From: Gordonia liuliyuniae
GTDB taxonomy: Bacteria; Actinomycetota; Actinomycetes; Mycobacteriales; Mycobacteriaceae
DNA length: 64,000 bases
Assembly (NCBI RefSeq): GCF_021739025.1
Contig: NZ_JAKKOT010000005.1
Span: forward strand, 372,001 to 436,000
Reading direction: 5' to 3'
Part shown: in pieces, positions 27,424 through 37,893 of the stretch
Layout: the number at the start of each line of letters is the position of its first letter
Position numbering within the stretch: position 1 is the stretch's first letter
Made by a program: the position numbers and the translations under genes
Notes under the pieces: model-generated
Told to the model about the DNA's origin: nothing
The model's database searches: none
What the model saw: only the letters and a program-made list of their open reading frames with translations

Positions 27424-29964
27424 ATGAGTAGAACAGTCGCAGTCATCGGGCACGGAATGGTGGGGCACCGTTTCGTCGAAGCACTCCGCACTCGCGATGA
27501 GGATGCGTCGTGGCACATCGTGGTGATCGGCGAGGAAGCCGATCGCGCGTACGACCGCGTGGGGCTCTCCTCGTATGTCGGCGGATGGGACCGCAGCACG
27601 CTCGCGCTGGCAGGCAACGCGTACGACGACGACGGCGCAGTGCGCGTGCTGACCGGGCGTCGCGCAGCGTCCATCGACCGCGCCACCACGACGGTGCACC
27701 TCGACGACGGCACCACGGTCGACTACGACGCCCTCGTGCTTGCGACCGGCTCGTACGCCTTCGTGCCGCCCGTGCCGGGACACGACGTCGACCACTGCCA
27801 CGTCTACCGCACACTCGACGATCTCGATGCGATCCGCGCCGACGCCGAAGCGGCGATCGCACGCAGCACCGGCGACCAGCCGATCGGCATCGTCGTCGGC
27901 GGCGGGCTCCTCGGCCTCGAGGCGGCGAACGCACTCCGCCAACTCGGCCTGCGACCACACGTCATCGAGATGAACCCGCGGTTGATGCCGCAGCAGATCG
28001 ACCCGGCGGGCGGCGAACACCTCGCACGGATGATCGGAGCCCTCGGCATCGACATCTCGCTGGAGACCGGGACCAGATCGATCGAGCCGGTCGGCGACGA
28101 CGTGCGGGTCACGTTCTCCGACGAGGCGACGGTCGACGCGGCACTCGTGGTCTTCGCGGCCGGCGTGCGGCCGCGCGATGAACTGGGTCGCGAATCCGGG
28201 CTGGCGACGGCCGAGCGCGGTGGCGTCCTCACCGACCTCACGGGTGTCACCAGCGATCCGGCCGTGTACGCAATCGGTGAGGTCGCGGCCATCGAGGGCC
28301 GGTGCTACGGCCTCGTCGGCCCCGGCTATGCCAGCGCCGAAGTGGTCGCCGACCAACTCCTCGGTGGCGACGCGTACTTCCCGGGCGCCGACATGTCCAC
28401 CAAGTTGAAACTCCTCGGCGTGGACGTCGCGAGCTTCGGTGACGCTCACGGGACCACCGACGGCGCGTTGAACGTCGTGGTCAGCGATCCGATCAACGGA
28501 ACGTACGCCAAGCTCGTCCTCTCCGACGACGCGTCGACTCTGCTCGGCGGCGTACTCGTCGGCGACGCCTCGTCGTACGGCGTCCTGCGACCGCTCGTCG
28601 GCTCGTCGATCCCCGGCGACCCGGTCGCATTGATCAGCCCGGTCACCGGTGACGCCCCGGCGCTCGGCGTCGGCGCGCTCGGCGACGACGCGCAGATCTG
28701 CTCGTGCAATGACGTCTCGAAGGGGACGTTGTGCAGCGCCATCGCCGACGGCGCCTGCGACGTCGCGGCCCTTAAGAAGTGCACGGGTGCCGGCACGTCG
28801 TGCGGTTCGTGCGTCCCGCTGCTGTCGCAGATCCTCGCCGACTCGGGTGTCGAACAGTCGAAGGCGTTGTGCGAACACTTCGACGTCTCGCGTGCCGAGC
28901 TCTTCGAACTCGTTCGGGCCAGTGGCATTCGGACGTTCTCCGGTCTCGTCGAACGGTTCGGCAGCGGAACTGGTTGCGACATCTGCAAGCCGACCGTCGC
29001 CTCCATCCTGGCGTCGACGAGCAGCGACCACATCCTCGACGGCGAGCAGGCTTCGCTGCAGGACTCGAACGACCACTTCCTGGCGAATATCCAACGCAAC
29101 GGCACCTACTCGGTGGTTCCGCGTGTGCCCGGCGGCGACATCACCGCCGAACAGCTCATCCTCATCGGCGAGATCGCCCGCGATTTCGGGCTGTACACGA
29201 AGATCACCGGTGGCCAGCGCATCGACATGTTCGGTGCGACCGTCGACCAGCTGCCCGACATCTGGCGGCGACTCGTCGACGGCGGTATGGAGTCCGGCCA
29301 GGCGTACGGCAAGTCGCTGCGCACGGTGAAGAGCTGCGCCGGATCGGACTGGTGCCGGTACGGGCAGCAGGATTCGGTCCAGTTGGCGATCGACTTGGAG
29401 CTCCGCTACCGGGGCCTCCGTTCGCCGCACAAGCTCAAGATGGGCGTGTCCGGCTGTGCTCGTGAATGCGCGGAGGCCCGCGGCAAGGACGTCGGCGTCA
29501 TCGCGACCGAGAGCGGCTGGAACCTGTACGTCGCAGGCAACGGCGGGATGACGCCGAAACACGCACAACTCCTGGCGGGCGACCTCGACACCGCGACCCT
29601 CATCGCCTACATCGACCGGTTCCTCATGTACTACATCCGGACTGCCGACCGCCTGCAGCGCACCGCGCCGTGGTTGGAGAACCTCGACGGCGGACTCGAG
29701 CACCTGCGCGCCGTGGTCGTCGACGACAGTCTGTCGCTGGCCGCCGACTTCGAAGCCGACATGGCCCGGCACGTCGACGGCTACCAGTGCGAATGGAAGG
29801 GGGTCCTCGACGACCCCGACAAGCTCTCGCGATTCGTCTCGTTCGTCAATGCCCCCGGGGTGCCCGATCCCACCGTCTCGTTCGGTGAGAGCCACGGCCG
29901 CAAAGTGCCGGTGCTGCTCGGCCAGCCCCAGATCCGCTCGTCTGCTGTCAGGAGCAACGCATGA
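27424..29964 (+). CDS. nirB: NADH-dependent nitrite reductase, large subunit
   Basis: An 846-residue cytoplasmic enzyme that reduces nitrite to ammonium. The N-terminal FAD/NAD half starts VAVIGHGMVGHRFVEAL and has a second dinucleotide motif VVGGGLLGLEAAN. A BFD-like 2Fe-2S site follows (Cys426, Cys428, Cys460, Cys463), with a second BFD-like segment after it. The C-terminal siroheme/4Fe-4S domain has Cys638, Cys644, Cys678 and Cys682 (CAGSDWC and GCARECAEA). The start is leaderless-type. The stop overlaps nirD by four bases. M. tuberculosis nirB (Rv0252) is very similar in design. Confidence 0.96.
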   Translation: MSRTVAVIGHGMVGHRFVEALRTRDEDASWHIVVIGEEADRAYDRVGLSSYVGGWDRSTLALAGNAYDDDGAVRVLTGRRAASIDRATTTVHLDDGTTVDYDALVLATGSYAFVPPVPGHDVDHCHVYRTLDDLDAIRADAEAAIARSTGDQPIGIVVGGGLLGLEAANALRQLGLRPHVIEMNPRLMPQQIDPAGGEHLARMIGALGIDISLETGTRSIEPVGDDVRVTFSDEATVDAALVVFAAGVRPRDELGRESGLATAERGGVLTDLTGVTSDPAVYAIGEVAAIEGRCYGLVGPGYASAEVVADQLLGGDAYFPGADMSTKLKLLGVDVASFGDAHGTTDGALNVVVSDPINGTYAKLVLSDDASTLLGGVLVGDASSYGVLRPLVGSSIPGDPVALISPVTGDAPALGVGALGDDAQICSCNDVSKGTLCSAIADGACDVAALKKCTGAGTSCGSCVPLLSQILADSGVEQSKALCEHFDVSRAELFELVRASGIRTFSGLVERFGSGTGCDICKPTVASILASTSSDHILDGEQASLQDSNDHFLANIQRNGTYSVVPRVPGGDITAEQLILIGEIARDFGLYTKITGGQRIDMFGATVDQLPDIWRRLVDGGMESGQAYGKSLRTVKSCAGSDWCRYGQQDSVQLAIDLELRYRGLRSPHKLKMGVSGCARECAEARGKDVGVIATESGWNLYVAGNGGMTPKHAQLLAGDLDTATLIAYIDRFLMYYIRTADRLQRTAPWLENLDGGLEHLRAVVVDDSLSLAADFEADMARHVDGYQCEWKGVLDDPDKLSRFVSFVNAPGVPDPTVSFGESHGRKVPVLLGQPQIRSSAVRSNA

Positions 29965-30371
29965 CCATCAACTTCGACCTGCACCGTTGGACGCGCGACT
30001 GGACTCCGGCCTGCGCGTACGACAAGCTGCAGCCGCTGCGGGGCGTCGCCGTCCTGCTCCCCGACCACGGCCAGGTCGCCCTGTTCCGGCTGGCGGACGA
30101 CTCGCTGCGCGCGGTCGGGAACATCGACCCGATCGGCCGCGCCGCAGTCCTGTCCCGAGGCATCGTCGGCGACCGCAACGGATTCCCGGTGGTGCAGTCG
30201 CCGCTGAAGAAGCAGGCGTTCAGTCTGGTCGACGGCCGGTGCCTCGATGCGGACGGAGTGAAGGTCCCGGTGTTCGCGACACGGATCGGCATCGACGGGA
30301 CGGTCTTCGTCGCGAACTCGCCGCTCATCGGTTTCGGACGACGCCCCGAACCTGTCACCGCAGGCTCATGA
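29961..30371 (+). CDS. nirD: Nitrite reductase small subunit
   Basis: A 136-residue Rieske-fold NirD partner of NirB. The fold is recognisable (LRGVAVLLPDHGQVALFRLADDSLRAVGNIDPI and VVQSPLKKQAFSLVDGRCL). As usual for NirD the Rieske cysteine/histidine ligands are absent, so it has no iron-sulfur cluster and a structural role is likely. The start overlaps nirB (ATGA) and its stop overlaps the cbiX-like gene (ATGA), so the three are translated as a coupled unit. Confidence 0.93.
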   Translation: MTINFDLHRWTRDWTPACAYDKLQPLRGVAVLLPDHGQVALFRLADDSLRAVGNIDPIGRAAVLSRGIVGDRNGFPVVQSPLKKQAFSLVDGRCLDADGVKVPVFATRIGIDGTVFVANSPLIGFGRRPEPVTAGS

Positions 30372-31093
30372 CCGTCCTCCTCGTCGCCCACGGCACGCGT
30401 AACCCGCACGGGGTCGCGCTCATCGGGGATCTCGCCGCCGCCATGCGCGAGCGACTCGCCGACCGCGTAGCCGTCTCGTTCGTCGACGTTCTCGGCCCGA
30501 GTCCGTCCGACGCGCTCGCGTCGCTGGTCGAGTCTCACCCGCTCGCCGAACGGGGTCGGGACCCGGTCACCGTCGTCCCCGCATTCCTCGGCCGCGGCTA
30601 CCACGTGCGGCGCGATCTCCCCGAGCATCTGGGGCGTCCGAGCCTCCCGGCGACGCGTGTGACCGATTCCCTCGGCCCGTCGGACGCAGTCGTCGAGGCG
30701 CTCGCCGACCGTCTCCGTGCCGCCGGGCTGCGCTCGGACGACGCCGTCGTCCTGGCCGCCGCTGGCTCGTCTGATCCCGCCTCGCACCGCGACGTCGACT
30801 CAGTGGCCGCCGCGCTCGGACGCCTGCTCGACACACCCGTCGAGGTCGCGTTCGCCGCGCCGACCGCGAAGGCCCCGCAGTATTCGGCGGTCGGCGACAC
30901 GGTCGCACGCCTTCGGCGACAGCACGCCCGCGTGGCCGTCGCCTCGCATCTCCTCGCGCCCGGCCTGTTCCAGACCCGGTTGGAGAGCTCGGGCGCCGAC
31001 GTCGTCGCCCGGCCGCTGGGCCTGCACCCGCTCATCGTCGAGCGCGCGTGTCGACTGGCCACCGACCGAACTGCGGTGTCCACCGCCTGCTGA
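30368..31093 (+). CDS. Sirohydrochlorin chelatase (CbiX/SirB-like)
   Basis: A 241-residue two-domain chelatase expected to insert Fe into sirohydrochlorin to make siroheme, the NirB cofactor. The N-terminal domain has the catalytic-type LLVAHGTRNPHG and a second His in FLGRGYHVRRDLPEH. In the C-terminal repeat the matching motif is AAAGSSDPASH, lacking the first His, so only the first half is probably catalytic. ATG at 30368 overlaps the nirD stop. A cobalt chelatase role is possible by family, but the operon points to siroheme. It corresponds in context to Rv0259c. Confidence 0.87.
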   Translation: MTVLLVAHGTRNPHGVALIGDLAAAMRERLADRVAVSFVDVLGPSPSDALASLVESHPLAERGRDPVTVVPAFLGRGYHVRRDLPEHLGRPSLPATRVTDSLGPSDAVVEALADRLRAAGLRSDDAVVLAAAGSSDPASHRDVDSVAAALGRLLDTPVEVAFAAPTAKAPQYSAVGDTVARLRRQHARVAVASHLLAPGLFQTRLESSGADVVARPLGLHPLIVERACRLATDRTAVSTAC

Positions 31094-31104
31094 GTTCGGT
31101 CACG

Positions 31105-31155
31105 AGAATCGCGTTGGACAACGGTCGCCTGGCGACCGTTGTGCAACGCGATTCT
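31105..31155. terminator. Bidirectional hairpin between cbiX and nnaR
   Basis: Long inverted repeat: AGAATCGCGTTG pairs with CAACGCGATTCT, and inside it CAACGGTCGC pairs with GCGACCGTTG, with a 2-base mismatch between the stems and a CTG loop. It lies between convergent genes and can serve both strands. Confidence 0.85.
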
Positions 31156-31175
31156 GGCGTCGGTGCCGAGCCCGG

Positions 31176-32312
31176 TCAGTCGACGGCCAGCCGGTAACCG
31201 CGTTTGACGACCGTTCCGATGATTTCGCGCGCACCGAGTGCGTTCCGGAGCCGCCCGACGGTGACTTCCACCGCGTGCGCGTCCTCGCCTGCAGCGGGCA
31301 GGACCTCGAGCAGATCCTGGCGGGAGACGACGTCGCCGGGGACCTCCGCCAAGACTTTCAACACGGCCAGGCCGGTCGCCGACACCTCACGCACGTCGCC
31401 GTCGACGACGGCGGCCGACGCGTGCACGCCGAGACGATGTCCGGCCACGGCGATGTCGGGATCGCCCGCAGGCAGATCCTCGGCGATGAGTCGAGCCAAC
31501 GCGCCCAGCCGCATCCGATCCGGCGCAACGGTCGGCACCCCGGCGGTGTCCAGCGGCACCGACGTGACCGGGCCGACGCTGTAGGCGGTCACCGGGCCGC
31601 GCATCGCGGCGACGAGCCGCTCCCGGACTCCGCGTTCGCCGGCCCGCAACAACATCGACGCCGCCGCGGGCGCCGACGTGAACGCGACGGCGTCCACCCG
31701 CTCGTGCACGACGTCGTCGATGAGCGCATCGAACGCGGCGACGTCGCTCGGGCCCTCCCAGCGGTAGACGGGGACGCCGACCACCTGGGCGCCCAGCGCG
31801 GCCAGTCCGTCCAGAAAGCCCGGATTCGGATCCCACGAGTCCGTCGCCCCGTGCAATTGGACCGCGACCCGCTTGCCGTCGAGATCGGCGGCGGACAGCC
31901 ACGCAAGCACCTCGGCGGACGACTCCGACACCGGCGACCATTCTTCGCGTAGACCCGCCGCCCGCAGCGCGCCCGTGGCTTTCGGGCCACGGGAGATGAC
32001 ACGCGCAGAGCCGAGCGAAGTCAGCAGCTGAGCAGCCATCCCCCACTCGTCGGCCGCTTCGATCCACCCGCGGAAACCGATGCCCGTCGTCGCGATCACC
32101 ATGTCGGGCGGCGCGTCGATGAGGCTGCGCGTCGCTTCCAGAAGCCCCTGGTCGTCGGCGAGCGGGACCATCGAGATCGCCGCCGCGGACACCACCCGCG
32201 CACCGCGACGAGTCAGCAGCGCCTCGAATTCCTCCGCCCGACGTGCCGCGGTGATCGCAACCGAGAACCCCGCCAGAGTCGGCGGGGTTCTCTGATCGGT
32301 GCCTGATGTCAT
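31176..32312 (-). CDS. nnaR: HemD-like nitrate/nitrite regulator with OmpR-type wing (NnaR type)
   Basis: A 378-residue protein joining a uroporphyrinogen-III-synthase-like region (residues about 15-270) to a C-terminal winged helix (about 285-378: LKVLAEVPGDVVSRQDLLEVL, VEVTVGRLRNALG, GTVVKRGYRLA). This is the architecture of Rv0260c and of NnaR, which works with GlnR on nitrate assimilation genes in Streptomyces and mycobacteria. It probably binds DNA at nas/nir/nark promoters and may sense a tetrapyrrole, which is inference. Its ATG overlaps the narK stop by four bases. Residual HemD activity cannot be judged. Confidence 0.85.
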   Translation of the reverse strand: MTSGTDQRTPPTLAGFSVAITAARRAEEFEALLTRRGARVVSAAAISMVPLADDQGLLEATRSLIDAPPDMVIATTGIGFRGWIEAADEWGMAAQLLTSLGSARVISRGPKATGALRAAGLREEWSPVSESSAEVLAWLSAADLDGKRVAVQLHGATDSWDPNPGFLDGLAALGAQVVGVPVYRWEGPSDVAAFDALIDDVVHERVDAVAFTSAPAAASMLLRAGERGVRERLVAAMRGPVTAYSVGPVTSVPLDTAGVPTVAPDRMRLGALARLIAEDLPAGDPDIAVAGHRLGVHASAAVVDGDVREVSATGLAVLKVLAEVPGDVVSRQDLLEVLPAAGEDAHAVEVTVGRLRNALGAREIIGTVVKRGYRLAVD

Positions 32313-33682
32313 GACGTCATCGTTCCAGACACGGGTGCCGACTCGTTCGCTGGAGCAGCCGGCGCCGGAACGGCGACGTACGCCCGCCAGGTGACCAGCG
32401 CAGCCACTGCGTAGAACGCGGCGAACACGATGAACGCCCACGCGGGCGAACCGCCGTCGCCCGACTGGTAGGCCTGCCGCAGCACCAGGTTGATGCCGAC
32501 ACCGCCGAGACCGCCGAGGGCGCCGGCGATGCCGATGACCGCACCCGACATGGACCGCGAGTAGGCGGCGCGACCCGCGGCGTCCAGCGGAAGGGATCGC
32601 GACGCGGCGTCGAACACGGACGGGATGATCTTGTACACCGAGCCGTTGCCCATGCCGGACAGGATGAACAGAAGGACGAACGCGACCGACATGGTGACGA
32701 GTGACCCGCTGCCCGCGATGAGAATCGCCGCCGCGCCGATCATGCCGACGAACACGCTCAGGGTCACGTTGCTGCCGCCGAACCGGTCGGCGAGCTTGCC
32801 GCCGTAGACCCGGCTGATCGAGCCGAGGAGCGGTCCGATGAACGCGATCGACGCCGCGTGCAGCGCTGCGTCGGCCGCCGACTGTCCGCCTGCACGGAAG
32901 TCGATCGCCAACACCTGCGCGAAGGCGAACGAGAAGCCGATGAACGACCCGAACGTCCCGATGTACAGCAGCGAGATGGTCCACGTGTGGCGGTTCTTCA
33001 ACGCTGACCGCATCGCGGCGGTGTCGACGCCGGGGCCGTCGAGGTTGTCCATGTACACGGCGGCGCCGATGCCCGCGATCACCAGTGCCACGAGGTAGAA
33101 CGCGCACACCCAGTACGGCTCGGTGTCACCGGCCCACGCCAGGACCAGCAGACCGAGCAGCTGCACGGCCGGCACCCCGAGGTTGCCGCCGCCTGCGTTG
33201 AGACCGAGCGCCCACCCTTTGAGCCGCTGCGGATAGAACGCGTTGATGTTCGTCATCGACGACGCGAAGTTGCCGCCGCCGAAGCCGGTGAGCGCCGCAC
33301 ACACCAGGTACATCCACAGCGGCTGGCCGGGGTTGGCGAGGAGGATGATCGTCGCCGACACCGGGATCAGCAGGACCACCGCGGAGAAGACCGTCCAGTT
33401 GCGGCCGCCGAAACGAGTGGTCGCCATCGTGTACGGAAACCGCAGCAGCGCACCGGTCAGGGTGGCGACGGCACCGATCAGGAACTTGTCGCCGGTGCTG
33501 ATTCCGTAGACGTCGGTCGGCATGAACAGCACCATCACCGACCAGAGTGACCAGACTGAGAATCCGACGTGCTCGGCGACCACCGACCACAGCAGGTTGC
33601 GTCGCGCGATCGCCGACCCACCGGCCTCCCACGCTCGAGTGTCTTCGGGATCCCAGTGGTCGATCGTGTGACTTCCTCGCAC
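32309..33682 (-). CDS. narK: Nitrate/nitrite transporter, MFS (NarK/NasA type)
   Basis: A 457-residue, about 12-helix major-facilitator transporter. The nitrate signature is present as GFGGGNFASSMTNINAFYP followed by GWALGLNAGGGNLG, and a second Gly-rich segment is at GALGGLGGVGIN. The conserved Arg is in LLRFPYTMATTRFGG. It should import nitrate and perhaps export nitrite across the inner membrane. The GTG start has GAGAGGCGGAG upstream. It is co-transcribed with the nnaR-type gene, matching narK3/Rv0261c-Rv0260c order. Confidence 0.93.
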   Translation of the reverse strand: MRGSHTIDHWDPEDTRAWEAGGSAIARRNLLWSVVAEHVGFSVWSLWSVMVLFMPTDVYGISTGDKFLIGAVATLTGALLRFPYTMATTRFGGRNWTVFSAVVLLIPVSATIILLANPGQPLWMYLVCAALTGFGGGNFASSMTNINAFYPQRLKGWALGLNAGGGNLGVPAVQLLGLLVLAWAGDTEPYWVCAFYLVALVIAGIGAAVYMDNLDGPGVDTAAMRSALKNRHTWTISLLYIGTFGSFIGFSFAFAQVLAIDFRAGGQSAADAALHAASIAFIGPLLGSISRVYGGKLADRFGGSNVTLSVFVGMIGAAAILIAGSGSLVTMSVAFVLLFILSGMGNGSVYKIIPSVFDAASRSLPLDAAGRAAYSRSMSGAVIGIAGALGGLGGVGINLVLRQAYQSGDGGSPAWAFIVFAAFYAVAALVTWRAYVAVPAPAAPANESAPVSGTMTS

Positions 33683-33735
33683 GCGCTCCGCCTCTCGTCA
33701 CGCCGACGGCGGGTCCGTCGGGCTCATGTTGACGA

Positions 33736-33789
33736 ACCTTAAGAATCATGTGTTGCGCGCGAGCGCAGGAGCTGTCACCGCGAAGTAAT
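33736..33789 (-). promoter_or_regulatory. Candidate GlnR box and -10 upstream of narK
   Basis: On the minus strand half-sites ATTAC (33785-33789), GTGAC (33774-33778) and GCAAC (33752-33756) set AC at offsets 0, 11 and 33, the same spacing as at the nitrate reductase promoter. TAAGGT (33736-33741) downstream could be the -10. Confidence 0.45.
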
Positions 33790-34062
33790 GAACACCTCGC
33801 ACGGCGGGGCCACCGCGTGTGAGGGCGCTCAGGAAACCGGCAGGAGACCTCCCCTCCAGCGTCCAGGAACCGCTCAAACCTTGATCCGTGTGGCGCCGAG
33901 AACAACAGCGCCACAGCGCAACAGCGGTACAGCGGTACAGCGCAACAGCGGTACAGCCTCGTACCTCTTCGACACGAAGGAGCCCTGATGGCCGCCCCCG
34001 GTGCACGCGGCGTCTCATCCGAAGGACTGTCTCTGTGAACCGCCGCGCCGTCACCCGCGCAC
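33790..34062. other. Intergenic stretch with an 8-bp repeat and no firm gene
   Basis: About 270 bases between narK and the second repeat patch. It holds the 8-bp repeat listed separately and a possible 16-codon ORF at 33988-34038 preceded by AAGGAG. Other short frames here look like chance. Codon use does not resemble the neighbouring genes. Confidence 0.5.
33905..33960. repeat. 8-bp tandem repeat, ACAGCGNN x7
   Basis: Seven consecutive 8-bp units: ACAGCGCC, ACAGCGCA, ACAGCGGT, ACAGCGGT, ACAGCGCA, ACAGCGGT and ACAGCCTC. Only the last two bases vary except in the final unit. The unit is not a multiple of three, so it is unlikely to be coding. Confidence 0.9.
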
Positions 34063-34137
34063 GTCAGGGGTCTGCGGGTCAGGAGTCTGCGGGTCAGGAG
34101 TCTGCAGGTCAGGGGTCTGCGGGTCAGGGGTCTGCGG
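34063..34137. repeat. 15-bp minisatellite next to the SMP-30 stop codon
   Basis: Five units of GTCAGGGGTCTGCGG or near copies (34063, 34078, 34093, 34108, 34123), then a partial sixth that merges with the end of the SMP-30-like gene. On the minus strand every unit carries TGA in the SMP-30 frame, so the stop codon is repeated. Confidence 0.95.
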
Positions 34138-34138
34138 G

Positions 34139-35056
34139 TCAGGGGACGGGGAGCACGCCGATCGCGTCATGCATGATCGTGCCGAGGTACAGGACGCCGT
34201 CCCGCTCGGCGACACCGGTGACGAACGAGAAGTCGGGGGCGTCGACGTGAACGTCGTGCACCACGGTGCCGTCGAACTGCAGACCCAGCACCCAGACGGT
34301 CTCCTCGGGCGCGGGCCCGACACGTTGCGGCGCCCGGGCGAGGACCTTCCGTGCCCGTGGCGGCAACTTGAACAGCGATTCGAGGACTGCGTTCCGCGGC
34401 GACGCCAGAGCGACCCAGACGAGGCCGTCGCTACCCACCGACATGTTGTCGGGATAGCCGGGGAGGTCGTCGACGTAGAGGTCGGCGGTGCCAGCGGCGT
34501 CGCCGGTCAACCAATAGCGGGTGATGCGAGCGGCCCCGGTCTCGGCGACCAGGACGTACGACTCGTCGGGACCGAGCACGACACCGTTCGCGAACTGCAG
34601 CCCGCCGAGAAGGACGTCGACGCGCCCGTCCGGCCTGCGTGCCATCAGGCGTCCGGTCCCCGAGTGCTCGATGAGATCGGCGCGCCACTTGTCGATCGTG
34701 AACCGCTGGGTCGACGAGGTGAAGTACACGGTCCCGTCGGTCGCCGTCGTCGCGTTCGACGCGAAGTGCAGCGGTCGGCCGTCGACGGTGTCGGCGAGAA
34801 CCGTCGCCCGTTGCCGTCCCGATTCGAGGAGTAGAAGTCCGCGATCGTGGTCGCAGATGACGATCGACCCGTCGGCGCGCGCATCGAGGCCCAGGAGGTG
34901 TCCAGCCGTGTCGGCGAGCAGTTCCACGTCGCCGGAATCCGGTGTGACAGCGAACAGACGCCCGTCCGCCAGTCCGGTGCCGACCCGCCCGTCGGACAGT
35001 ACGACGACGTCTTCGGGAGCTGATCCGGGAACGGGGATTCGACGCAAGCTGGTCAC
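34139..35056 (-). CDS. SMP-30/gluconolactonase-like beta-propeller protein
   Basis: A 305-residue protein of the SMP-30/strictosidine-synthase-like superfamily. Repeated propeller blades are visible (GTVYFTSSTQRF, LLGGLQFANGVVLGPDESYVLVAET, DDLPGYPDNMSVGSDGLVWVAL); the PDNM segment is typical and the DGxV-type Asn/Asp positions bind a metal in relatives. There is no clear signal peptide. The GTG start has TAAGAAT just upstream, suggesting a short or absent leader. It is divergent from padR. The likely activity is lactone or ester hydrolysis; substrate unknown. The stop lies at the edge of a minisatellite. Confidence 0.82.
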   Translation of the reverse strand: MTSLRRIPVPGSAPEDVVVLSDGRVGTGLADGRLFAVTPDSGDVELLADTAGHLLGLDARADGSIVICDHDRGLLLLESGRQRATVLADTVDGRPLHFASNATTATDGTVYFTSSTQRFTIDKWRADLIEHSGTGRLMARRPDGRVDVLLGGLQFANGVVLGPDESYVLVAETGAARITRYWLTGDAAGTADLYVDDLPGYPDNMSVGSDGLVWVALASPRNAVLESLFKLPPRARKVLARAPQRVGPAPEETVWVLGLQFDGTVVHDVHVDAPDFSFVTGVAERDGVLYLGTIMHDAIGVLPVP

Positions 35057-35104
35057 GGCACATTCTTAGCAGGGTTCACGCGAACGCGCAGTATACGCAC
35101 CTTG

Positions 35105-35149
35105 TTGCATACCACCTGATTGCATACCACTCTGTTGCACTGCTATTGT
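35105..35149 (+). promoter_or_regulatory. padR promoter with 15-bp-spaced direct repeats
   Basis: TTGCATACCAC at 35105-35115 and 35120-35130 and a partial TTGCAC at 35135-35140 repeat every 15 bp. The middle TTGCAT with TATTGT (35144-35149, 18-base spacer) fits -35/-10, placing transcription at about the ATG of padR (35156). Repeats over the core promoter suggest autoregulation. Confidence 0.5.
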
Positions 35150-35155
35150 GGCGCC

Positions 35156-37820
<2,665 letters not shown>

Positions 37821-37893
37821 TCTGAGCCGTCACCCTTCCACTCGTCGGTCGTGATGAGTCGGCCCCGCGAGTCGTTGCCGATACCATGACGCC

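Noticed and set aside
27028-29895. 955-residue open frame opposite nirB
   Set aside because: A high-GC antisense shadow; the plus strand has all NirB motifs. The composition (Arg/Val/Asp-rich, no domain) is typical of shadow frames.
33988-34038. 16-residue ORF (MAAPGARG...) with AAGGAG upstream
   Set aside because: A ribosome site is present, but the length is too short, with no downstream gene on that strand for it to lead and no homology judgement possible.
33905-34137. Two repeat arrays considered as a CRISPR array
   Set aside because: Units of 8 and 15 bp follow each other directly with no spacers, and no cas genes are present.
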